This document shows positions 1 to 5,836 of a DNA stretch of 7,881 bases, one piece after another (position 1 is the stretch's first letter; the number at the start of each line of letters is the position of its first letter). The position numbers and the translations under genes were made by a program. The stretch comes from Clostridia bacterium (lineage in GTDB: Bacteria > Bacillota > Clostridia > Oscillospirales > CAG-272), in assembly GCA_017453085.1 (NCBI GenBank), contig JAFTKV010000266.1, forward strand, positions 1 through 7,881. The letters run 5' to 3'. Below the pieces are notes generated by a model. It was not told the origin of the DNA. It did no database searches and saw nothing but the letters and a program-made list of their open reading frames with translations.

Positions 1-201
1 GATTAATTGTATTTTTCAGAAGAAAAAGTCAAAAGGCTCGCAGGTTCGAAAAATAATCCTCTTTTTCATATTGTGTTATAGAATGCATTTTTATTTCTCT
101 CGACAGAGAAGGCATTAGGATTAGACTCAATCAATTCTTGGCGAGAACAAGGCTGCGATTGAAGATAACTCAAATAATGTCATAAAAGTTGATTTCTTTA
201 A
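1..201. other. AT-rich intergenic stretch inside the putative skin element
   Basis: No gene can be supported here. Two reading frames are open from the left edge, one to a stop at 54-56 and one to a stop at 116-118. Either could be the tail of an upstream gene, but both are too short to judge. A small hairpin is visible: TTCTCT (95-100), loop CGAC, AGAGAA (105-110), with a possible outer pairing of AATGC (82-86) and GCATT (112-116). It has no following T-run, so it is not a convincing terminator. The stretch is much richer in A and T than the chromosomal genes to the right. Confidence 0.4.
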
Positions 202-216
202 ATGACGCAGGTGTGT

Positions 217-933
217 ATGAATAATTACCAATCTATTATTAAGCAAACCGCCAAAGATGTACTGGGTAATATGGGCTTATATTCCAACAGCAGTAAGCGA
301 ATATGGTATGATGACAATGGATTTTATTTGACTATTATGGAAATAGCTCCCTGCAATGTAGGTGGAATATTCGTGAATATTGGAATCTGCCCGCTTTGGA
401 AGAAATCTTTAGCACTCGTCAATTATGACATTCCGTCGGGTAGACTAACCTCTCCGGAAGTCCCCAATTTCAAGGAAGCGTTGCTATATTGCTTGGTCGA
501 TCAAGACGAAGTGAATTTGGATATAGCACTCCAGCCAGAAGTGTTTGAATATTATTTTCGTAAGTTGATGGCCCTTGCCAAGCGCCAGTTTGAAGTGGGT
601 TTTAAGCAGTTGACAGATTTGAATTACTTTGCTCAGAAACTGGAAAATCGAAAAGATTCCGGTTGTCGCCAAAGAGACGGTCATGCGATTGATTTGGATC
701 ACGCAATAGTAGCAATGACCGCCGGCGATGTTGAAAAAGGCAAGGCACTTATGGAGTATGCGATTGCGCACAGTATTCGTCCGAAGGAAGTCATCAAAGC
801 CGAAGAGATGTTGGTACATACCAATAGCCGAGAGGAATGGCTGGATTACATCAATAGACAAATCGCTGAGGGAAGAGACCTTATGTCCAAGCAGTTAAAG
901 TTCCTTACTAAGAAGAGCTTTCGATTTGAGTGA
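217..933 (+). CDS. Hypothetical protein, putative cargo gene of the sigK element
   Basis: I do not recognise this 238-aa protein (243 aa if the in-frame ATG at 202 is used). I chose the ATG at 217 because AGGTG at 209-213 precedes it, whereas nothing like a ribosome binding site precedes 202; the choice is uncertain. There is no signal peptide or membrane segment. The first third alternates short strands around WYDDNGFYLT and GIFVNIGICPLW, which distantly resembles the DUF4304 type of small protein. The rest is helical, with a C-terminal HAIDLDHAIVAM / EKGKALMEYAIAH stretch reminiscent of helical-hairpin repeats. Function is unknown. The AT-rich composition differs from the chromosomal genes in the window, which fits a gene carried by a mobile element. 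It reads in the same direction as the recombinase but is separated from it by a hairpin and a promoter, so it is probably a separate unit. Confidence 0.65.
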   Translation: MNNYQSIIKQTAKDVLGNMGLYSNSSKRIWYDDNGFYLTIMEIAPCNVGGIFVNIGICPLWKKSLALVNYDIPSGRLTSPEVPNFKEALLYCLVDQDEVNLDIALQPEVFEYYFRKLMALAKRQFEVGFKQLTDLNYFAQKLENRKDSGCRQRDGHAIDLDHAIVAMTAGDVEKGKALMEYAIAHSIRPKEVIKAEEMLVHTNSREEWLDYINRQIAEGRDLMSKQLKFLTKKSFRFE

Positions 934-1031
934 TGTTAGCCTGTATGATATAAACATTGAAGATTTAAAGAAGTATTATCAAATGATTATCTTGATAAAC
1001 TAAAGCGGCATTGCAAGTCCCCTACATTATA

Positions 1032-1086
1032 TACATAAACCCGGGCATCGTAGCCATAGCGCTGCGATGCCCGGTTTCTGTATGTA
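1032..1086 (+). terminator. Imperfect long hairpin, probable terminator after the hypothetical gene
   Basis: CCGGGCATCG (1041-1050) pairs perfectly with CGATGCCCGG (1065-1074). The stem extends inward by four pairs, one of them G-U, to a 6-nt loop (1055-1060). It extends outward, after a small internal loop, through TACATA (1032-1037) with TATGTA (1081-1086). Only a short TTT follows the inner stem, so termination strength is uncertain. The location between the hypothetical gene and the recombinase promoter suits a terminator that insulates the two. Confidence 0.55.
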
Positions 1087-1107
1087 GACGGACCGTGTTG
1101 TGTTCCA

Positions 1108-1129
1108 AAAAAATTGCTAAAAAATTGCT
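1108..1129. repeat. Two tandem 11-bp A-tract repeats upstream of the recombinase promoter
   Basis: The unit AAAAAATTGCT occurs twice back to back, at 1108-1118 and 1119-1129, and is followed by a further partial ATAAAATT. The period of about one helical turn puts the A-tracts in phase, which tends to bend DNA. They lie roughly 33-54 bp upstream of the -35 box of the recombinase promoter. Confidence 0.6.
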
Positions 1130-1161
1130 ATAAAATTCACAGTCCGGTACCAAATTTACCC

Positions 1162-1190
1162 TTGATCCGATTGAGTAGCCATCATATAAT
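1162..1190 (+). promoter_or_regulatory. Sigma-A-type promoter of the recombinase gene
   Basis: TTGATC (1162-1167) and a perfect TATAAT (1185-1190) are separated by exactly 17 bp, matching the housekeeping promoter pattern. The -10 area also reads CATATAAT (1183-1190), one base from the sigma-E -10 consensus CATACAHT. However, no sigma-E -35 element (KMATATT) is found 13-15 bp upstream. The start codon is 33 bp downstream, with GGAGG at 1212-1216 as the ribosome binding site, 6 nt from the ATG. Confidence 0.65.
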
Positions 1191-1222
1191 AGGAACAATC
1201 ACACCGCAATCGGAGGCGCACT

Positions 1223-2953
1223 ATGAAAAAATCCAATCGCAAGCAATTTGTGATCTACTCCCGTAAATCCAAATTCACGGGGAAGGGTGAGAGTATCGAG
1301 AATCAGATCGAGCTTTGCCGCCAATATATCGCCACGCAGTATAGCCGACAGGAGGCAGATGCCGCACTCGTGTACGAGGATGAGGGATTCTCAGGCGGTA
1401 CACTGGAGCGTCCCCAGTTTAAGCAGATGATGCAGGATTCGAAGAAGCAACGGATCGATGCCATTATCGTCTACCGTCTGGACCGTATCAGCCGAAACAT
1501 CGGCGACTTTGCCAAGCTGATTGAAGATCTGAACGAGCGAGAGATTGATTTCATCTCCATTCGGGAGCAGTTTGATACCAGCACGCCTATGGGACGGGCA
1601 ATGATGTACATTGCATCGGTCTTTTCCCAACTGGAGCGGGAGACCATCGCCGAGCGGATTCGGGACAATATGAGCGAGCTAGCGAAAACCGGTCGCTGGC
1701 TGGGTGGAACGACGCCCACCGGATACGAGTCGGAGAGCATTTCCAAGGTGACCGTAGACGGGAAGGTGCGCAAAGCCTGCAAGCTGAAAATCATTCCCGA
1801 GGAGATCTCGCTAGTGAAGACGATTTTCGAAAAATTCGTGGAATTCGGATCGCTGACCAAGGTGGATCAATATCTCTTGGAGAGTCGTGTACCAACCAAG
1901 CGAGGGAAATCGTTTACCCGCTTTGCCATCAAGGGGATTCTCACCAATCCCGTTTATCTGATCGCCGATGATGCGGCGTATGAATATCTCACTGAAAACG
2001 AAGTAGATCTGTTCTCCGAGCAGGAGGCTTTTGACGGAGTCCACGGCATTATGGCATATAATCGAACCCTGCAACGGCAGGGAAAGGCTCAGCAACCGAA
2101 GCCTATGAATGAATGGATCGTTTCGGTTGGCGCCCACGAGGGTGTGATCCCCGGTAAGACTTGGGTTCACGTTCAGAATATGTTGTCACTGAACAAGTCG
2201 AAAAGTTATCGCAAGCCTCGCAGTAACGTGGCTTTGGTTTCGGGGCTGCTACGGTGCAAGGCTTGTGGCGATTATATGCGCCCCAAACTCAGTAATCGAG
2301 TGAATGCCAAGGGAGAGTATATCTATTCCTATCTTTGCGCTACCAAGGAGCGCAGCCGCAGTTGTCTTTGTCAGATGAAGAATGTCAGCGGCAATTTGCT
2401 GGATGCGATGGTGATCGCGGAGATCAAAAAGCTGGGCGAAGGATGGGATGGCTCTGATTACGCCAAGCATTTAGCAGAAGCGAAGAAAGCCATCGCGAGT
2501 CAACAAGACGAATACGATGCAGAGATTGCAAGCGTGCGGGAGAAGATTGCCGCCAATGAAAAGGAAATCAAAAATCTGGTTGCTACGCTGGCGAAGATCA
2601 GCGGTAGCGTTTCGGAATCCTACGTGGTGGAGCAGATCGGTGAGCTTCATAAGGACGGGGAAGCGCTACGCAACCGACTGTCCGAGCTGGAAGCGCTGAA
2701 TGCACAAAACGAGCTTACCGATCTGGAATTCAATCTGATTCGTCAGACCCTTGCAAGCTTTTCCTGCACCGTTGACGAGATGAGCGTTCAGCAAAAACGA
2801 AACGCCATTCGCTCATTGGTGAAGCGAATTGTGTGGGATGGAGCGGACGTTCACCTCTATCTACTGGGTTCGACGGGGGACGACGAGATCCCCGATCTTA
2901 CGACGGGGGCTTTCGACGGGATTTTCGAGCCGCTATGTGAGGATAGCGAATGA
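1223..2953 (+). CDS. spoIVCA: Large serine recombinase, skin-type sigK element excisionase
   Basis: A 576-aa large serine recombinase that cuts and rejoins DNA at two short att sites. The resolvase domain covers about residues 8-150. Motif YSRKS places the catalytic serine at Ser16; YRLDRISRN (84-92) and TPMGRAMMYIASVFSQLERE (121-140) are the other conserved blocks. The recombinase domain follows (about 160-300). A zinc ribbon has Cys345, Cys348, Cys372 and Cys381, and a coiled coil spans about 413-495, the element that controls synapsis and directionality. Length and domain order are normal and the gene looks intact. The start has GGAGG six nt upstream. The gene ends exactly at the junction with the 3' half of sigK, its TGA lying inside the AATGA core. 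That placement identifies it, by context, as the enzyme that removes the intervening element during sporulation. The symbol rests on position and role rather than on a demonstrated orthology to the Bacillus subtilis gene. Confidence 0.9.
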   Translation: MKKSNRKQFVIYSRKSKFTGKGESIENQIELCRQYIATQYSRQEADAALVYEDEGFSGGTLERPQFKQMMQDSKKQRIDAIIVYRLDRISRNIGDFAKLIEDLNEREIDFISIREQFDTSTPMGRAMMYIASVFSQLERETIAERIRDNMSELAKTGRWLGGTTPTGYESESISKVTVDGKVRKACKLKIIPEEISLVKTIFEKFVEFGSLTKVDQYLLESRVPTKRGKSFTRFAIKGILTNPVYLIADDAAYEYLTENEVDLFSEQEAFDGVHGIMAYNRTLQRQGKAQQPKPMNEWIVSVGAHEGVIPGKTWVHVQNMLSLNKSKSYRKPRSNVALVSGLLRCKACGDYMRPKLSNRVNAKGEYIYSYLCATKERSRSCLCQMKNVSGNLLDAMVIAEIKKLGEGWDGSDYAKHLAEAKKAIASQQDEYDAEIASVREKIAANEKEIKNLVATLAKISGSVSESYVVEQIGELHKDGEALRNRLSELEALNAQNELTDLEFNLIRQTLASFSCTVDEMSVQQKRNAIRSLVKRIVWDGADVHLYLLGSTGDDEIPDLTTGAFDGIFEPLCEDSE

Positions 2954-2961
2954 AATCCTCA
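2938..2961. other. Attachment site (attR-like junction) of the sigK intervening element
   Basis: AATGA at 2949-2953 matches the 5-bp repeat reported at the crossover of the Bacillus subtilis skin element. It is bracketed by a perfect 7-bp inverted repeat: TGAGGAT (2938-2944) and ATCCTCA (2955-2961), with a 10-bp spacer. The axis falls at 2949/2950, the 5' edge of AATGA. Sequence to the left encodes the recombinase C-terminus (element side); sequence to the right encodes sigma-K in the frame AAT-GAA-ATC. Serine integrase sites typically are short dyads with a central crossover. The exact cut position is inferred. Confidence 0.75.
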
Positions 2962-3323
2962 TGTACTTCCGTTCCCAGAGGAAGACACAGTGTGAGGTGT
3001 CGCTGTCTGAGCCTATTGACGTGGACAAAGACGGCAATCCGCTGACCTACATCGATATCATCAGCGTGGACGATACCATTGCCGACGATATTTTCGTAAA
3101 GATCACCTCCTCCCGCGCCAAACGGTTCATCAAGGAAGGGCTGTCCTCAAGAGAGCGGCAGATCCTCATTCTCCGTTACGGGCTGTCGGGGGAGCCTCCG
3201 CTGACTCAACGGGAGATCGCCGACGGGCTGGGTATCTCTCGCTCCTACGTTTCGCGGATCGAGAAGGCGGCTCTAAAAAAGATCCACGATTATCTGGACG
3301 CCCATCCGGGGCTGTCGGAATAG
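2949..3323 (+). CDS. sigK: RNA polymerase sigma-K factor, 3' half of a split gene
   Basis: This encodes the last 124 residues of sigma-K, the late mother-cell sporulation sigma factor. The segment opens in NEILMYFRSQ, which in complete sigma-E/sigma-K proteins continues an upstream YASRCIE-type sequence at the end of region 2.4. It then carries EVSLSEPIDVDKDGNPLTYI (16-35) and region 4 with the helix-turn-helix LTQREIADGLGISRSYVSRI (85-104). The DVDKDGN and PLTQRE wording fits sigma-K better than sigma-E. The core-binding and most -10-recognition parts are missing, so the fragment cannot act as a sigma factor. The open frame continues upstream to an ATG at 2829, but that part overlaps the recombinase and shows no sigma homology, so it is not a true start. 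The 5' half should lie beyond the left edge; excision at AATGA would restore the frame. No frameshift or stop disturbs it, arguing that it is under selection. Confidence 0.88.
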   Translation, partial: NEILMYFRSQRKTQCEVSLSEPIDVDKDGNPLTYIDIISVDDTIADDIFVKITSSRAKRFIKEGLSSRERQILILRYGLSGEPPLTQREIADGLGISRSYVSRIEKAALKKIHDYLDAHPGLSE

Positions 3324-3351
3324 CATATTTTTCCCGCTTCCCGCATACAGT
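3323..3351 (+). promoter_or_regulatory. Sigma-E-dependent promoter of sipL
   Basis: GCATATT (3323-3329) matches the sigma-E -35 consensus KMATATT at every position. CATACAGT (3344-3351) matches the -10 consensus CATACAHT at seven of eight. The spacer is 14 bp, the preferred value. The -35 box begins on the last base of the sigK stop codon. The -10 box, read as CATACAGTA (3344-3352), also fits the sigma-K pattern CATANNNTA, so late transcription by sigma-K is possible. Downstream, AAGGAG (3370-3375) lies 8 nt before the sipL ATG. Confidence 0.85.
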
Positions 3352-3383
3352 AGGGCAGTAAAACCATACAAGGAGCGATCAAT

Positions 3384-4874
3384 ATGGAACACTATCAAAC
3401 GCCCACTTTGTGGCGGCGGGCGGACAATTGCCCGATCTTACATCCGGAGGCGGCAAAGGACTGCATCCTCCCTGATTCCTATCCCGATATTCACCGCATT
3501 TTGCATACCACAGCCACGGCTTGCCCGGGGAGAACGCTACTTAACGGCGGGAAGCTCCAAACCGAGGGGGTTCTGCACACCGCCGTTTTGTATGCCGACG
3601 AAGAGGGTGCGTTTTATACCGTTCGGTTTTCCATCCCCTACACGGGGCAGATGCCCTGTGCTGCTGAGGAGGCGGAGGCGGTGGTGGTGGCGGATACCGT
3701 GGCGGATTCCATCACCGCGCGGGCGCAGAATCCGAGAAAGCTGGCGATCCGCGGCCGTCTGACGGTGACGCCCTATCTCTTCTACCGATGCGCAGAGGAG
3801 CCGATCCTCTCCCCCGAGCTTGCGGAGGCGGTGCCGGAGAAGAAGCTGCAGACCGTCACCTGCTGTCAGCTCAGACAATGGAGCGAAGAGGGCATCGAGG
3901 CCTCCGAGGATCTCACGCTGGGGCAGGAGCCGCCTATTTCCGAGATCGTGTGGAGCGATCTTGCTCTGGAGGTCACCTCCTGCGAGGCAGGAGCGGGCGA
4001 GATCCGCTTTGGCGGTAGCGGACTGCTGCATCTCTTCTATCTCACTCCCGCGGGGAAGGTGCAGTACGCCAATATTGCGTTCCCCATCCGCAGCAGCGTG
4101 CAGGGAGAGGTGGCTGACGACGCCCTTTGTCGGGTGAGGCTGCTCCCCGAGCAGGTAAGCGTCCTGCCCGTGGAAGATGCGTCGGGAGAGGCGCGGGGTG
4201 TGGAGCTGGATTTCACCTACTCCATTTGGGCGGTAGCGGCGGAGAAGAGCACCTGCACCCGTCCCGTGGATTGCTACTGCGTGGATGTGCCCACGGAGAT
4301 CCGCACCGAGACGGTTTTGCTGTTTGCGGGGATGAAGGAAGCCGCGGCGGAATACAGTCGCACGGTGGAGGGGGAGGCAGGCGGCCTGCAATCGATCCTC
4401 CACACCGACGCTCGGATCACCGTCGATTCGAAGGAGCAAAGCGAGGGGAGCACCGTTCTGCATTGCACCGCCAAGCTCACCGTCATCGGCGCGGATAGCG
4501 AGGGCAGACCGATCAGCGTGCAGCTGACCGACAACTTTCCGCTCAGCATCGAGGGTGGAGAGCCCTGTTTCTGCCGCTTGGGTGGGGGAGCTGCGCCCGT
4601 TGCGGTGATCGAGGAGGGTTCGCTGAAGGTGCGCTATGCAGGCACACTTAGCTGTATGGTGGCCGAAACCGGGACTGCAACCTTCGTGGGGAGCATTCGA
4701 CCTGCGTCCGGTGAGCTGCCGTCGGCGGCCGATTCCATCACCCTTTGCTATCCCGCCCCGGGTGAAACGCTGTGGGACATTGCCAAACGCTATCGGATTC
4801 CCCAGAGCGCCATCCTTTCGGTGAACGACCTTTGCGAAGGGGCGCTGCCTGCCGTCCTGCTCATTCCCCACTGA
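3384..4874 (+). CDS. sipL: SPOCS (DUF3794) and LysM domain spore morphogenesis protein SipL
   Basis: A 496-aa protein of the SipL family. In Clostridia, SipL binds the coat ATPase SpoIVA through its LysM domain and anchors the basal coat layer around the forespore, standing in for SpoVID of Bacilli. SPOCS-like segments can be seen at about 30-130 (LQTEGVLHTAVLYADEEG, then FSIPYTG) and about 185-290 (GSGLLHLFYL, then FPIRSSV). A weaker third is at about 335-425. A C-terminal LysM is at about 455-495 (PGETLWDIAKRYRIPQSAIL, NDL, LLIPH). The length is usual for the family. There is no signal peptide or membrane segment, consistent with action in the mother-cell cytoplasm at the forespore surface. 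A sigma-E promoter sits directly upstream, matching the known timing of the family. It lies 60 bp after sigK with no terminator between, so rejoined sigK transcription could also read into it. Ends before a strong hairpin. Confidence 0.88.
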   Translation: MEHYQTPTLWRRADNCPILHPEAAKDCILPDSYPDIHRILHTTATACPGRTLLNGGKLQTEGVLHTAVLYADEEGAFYTVRFSIPYTGQMPCAAEEAEAVVVADTVADSITARAQNPRKLAIRGRLTVTPYLFYRCAEEPILSPELAEAVPEKKLQTVTCCQLRQWSEEGIEASEDLTLGQEPPISEIVWSDLALEVTSCEAGAGEIRFGGSGLLHLFYLTPAGKVQYANIAFPIRSSVQGEVADDALCRVRLLPEQVSVLPVEDASGEARGVELDFTYSIWAVAAEKSTCTRPVDCYCVDVPTEIRTETVLLFAGMKEAAAEYSRTVEGEAGGLQSILHTDARITVDSKEQSEGSTVLHCTAKLTVIGADSEGRPISVQLTDNFPLSIEGGEPCFCRLGGGAAPVAVIEEGSLKVRYAGTLSCMVAETGTATFVGSIRPASGELPSAADSITLCYPAPGETLWDIAKRYRIPQSAILSVNDLCEGALPAVLLIPH

Positions 4875-4887
4875 CGAAAGAATGACA

Positions 4888-4915
4888 AACCCCGACAGAT
4901 TCGTCTGTCGGGGTT
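4888..4915. terminator. Bidirectional intrinsic terminator between convergent genes
   Basis: A perfect 12-bp stem pairs AACCCCGACAGA (4888-4899) with TCTGTCGGGGTT (4904-4915), closed by a stable TTCG tetraloop (4900-4903). On the plus strand it is followed by TTGTGTTT-like sequence, 13 bp after the sipL stop. On the minus strand it lies 25 bp past the lipoprotein stop and runs into a GTTTGTCATTCTTT-like tail. It probably ends transcription from both sides. Confidence 0.85.
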
Positions 4916-4940
4916 GTGTTTGGATTAGGTATATGGGGGA

Positions 4941-5345
4941 TTAATAACCGTGGTCAACGTGCTTCCACTGTCCGCCATCAGTTCTGACTAAAACCCAATT
5001 CCAGTCTGTATAAGTGCTGTTCGGGTTTAGGGAACCATCACCGCCGGAAGCATCTACTTCAAAAGTAGATATCAGCACAATTACGTCATCTGCATTGTTT
5101 CTTTCTGCAAACTCCTGCCAATCGTCAAGCTGATCATCGCCTAAATATGTTATTTCAGTAAGTGTGCAACCTTCAAAATTCTGATTAAAATAATCGATTG
5201 CTACGTCAATCGCGTTTTCAATTTCGGCATCAGAATAAATCTCTGATGAGTAGTCTGTAATTTTTACTTGATTAACATTACCATCGCAAGCCACCAAGCT
5301 TAGCGCAAAAAACAATGCAAAAACAGATGTGATCAACTTTTTCAT
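4941..5345 (-). CDS. Small secreted lipoprotein of unknown function
   Basis: A 134-aa predicted lipoprotein. The N-terminus has a Lys-Lys start, a hydrophobic stretch and the lipobox LVAC, so signal peptidase II should cut before Cys20 and the mature protein would be lipid-anchored outside the membrane. The mature part is acidic, with a helical segment (DAEIENAIDVAIDYFNQNF). It ends in NWVLVRTDGGQWKHVDHGY, a C-terminal pattern of the type seen in small clostridial lipoproteins with a compact alpha/beta fold. I do not recognise a named family with confidence. The start is well supported: AAAGGAGAA (minus strand, 5359-5351) is 5 nt upstream. The gene is AT-rich next to GC-rich neighbours on both sides, suggesting separate acquisition. 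It may be cotranscribed with the upstream membrane-protein gene, 59 bp away, or have its own promoter; none is clear. Confidence 0.82.
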   Translation of the reverse strand: MKKLITSVFALFFALSLVACDGNVNQVKITDYSSEIYSDAEIENAIDVAIDYFNQNFEGCTLTEITYLGDDQLDDWQEFAERNNADDVIVLISTFEVDASGGDGSLNPNSTYTDWNWVLVRTDGGQWKHVDHGY

Positions 5346-5391
5346 AAATATTCTCCTTTATTGATTTTTCGTTTTGTTTTACGTATGCTCC

Positions 5392-5409
5392 GATGAAGCG
5401 TCCTTCATC
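5392..5409 (-). other. Small perfect hairpin overlapping the DUF2752 stop codon
   Basis: GATGAAG (5392-5398) and CTTCATC (5403-5409) form a 7-bp perfect stem with a CGTC loop (plus-strand reading). It contains the stop of the DUF2752 gene. No T-run follows on the minus strand, so it may only weaken readthrough into the lipoprotein gene or protect a message end. Confidence 0.35.
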
Positions 5410-5833
5410 CGCCCACCAGGGTGAGCAGATAGCGCGCTGCACACCAGATGGCACCCTCCTCGGGGGCGAAGACAACGATGGAATCGGTAGGGTCGATCAT
5501 CCGCAGCAGATAGGTCACCAGCAGGATGGCCATGCAGACGATCACACCGATCAGACCGATAGGGCGGTACTTTTTCTGCAGCAGACAGAACAGTCCCAGG
5601 GGTGGGACGATCCAGAAGGCGGGATTGTACTCCATCGCCTCTGCAAAGCGAAAGGTCAGCGCGTGAAACCAGGCGCGGCTCATGCCACAGCCTGAGCAGG
5701 AAACACCGGTAATGTGCTTGATGGGGCAGGTGATGCCGCAGGCGAAGAGGAGCAGGTAGCCCGCTACCAGGATCGCACCCCAGGTCAGCGTGCTGCGGTG
5801 CTGCTTCCAGATTGCGGCAAGACGGGATCCCAT
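5405..5833 (-). CDS. DUF2752 family membrane protein
   Basis: A 142-aa small integral membrane protein. It carries the DUF2752 signature: a CP pair after the first membrane helix (ITCPIKHITG, 35-43), CSGCGMSRAW (46-55) and, further on, EYNP (68-71). Hydrophobic stretches suggest membrane segments at about 17-33, 73-86 and 92-112. The biochemical function of the family is not established; the conserved cysteines are its hallmark. The length is normal. The ATG is only 3 nt after the tgt stop (TGACCGATG on the minus strand), so translation is probably coupled to tgt and the gene belongs to the mutL-tgt unit. No functional link to queuosine or mismatch repair is implied by this arrangement. Confidence 0.85.
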   Translation of the reverse strand: MGSRLAAIWKQHRSTLTWGAILVAGYLLLFACGITCPIKHITGVSCSGCGMSRAWFHALTFRFAEAMEYNPAFWIVPPLGLFCLLQKKYRPIGLIGVIVCMAILLVTYLLRMIDPTDSIVVFAPEEGAIWCAARYLLTLVGG

Positions 5834-5836
5834 CGG

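Noticed and set aside
43..51. GGTTCGAAA resembling a tRNA T-loop
   Set aside because: The flanking bases do not form a T-arm stem and no acceptor, anticodon or D-arm can be placed around it.
981..986. Other AATGA occurrences in the element (for example near 982 and 712) as possible left att sites
   Set aside because: A 5-base word is expected by chance; none is flanked by sigma-K coding sequence or by the TGAGGAT/ATCCTCA dyad.
1183..1190. CATATAAT as a sigma-E -10 box for the recombinase
   Set aside because: Only the -10 fits; the bases at the required -35 distance do not resemble KMATATT, while TTGATC at 17 bp fits sigma-A well. Kept only as a remote possibility.
2829..2948. ATG at 2829 as a start for the sigma factor frame
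   Set aside because: This part overlaps the recombinase C-terminus in another frame, shows no sigma-factor similarity and has no ribosome binding site; sigma homology begins at the AATGA junction.
3537..4871. Long 444-aa open frame antisense to sipL
   Set aside because: It is opposite a well-supported domain-bearing gene. Its low-complexity Arg/Gly/Leu-rich product has no recognisable domain, as expected for a shadow frame in GC-rich DNA.
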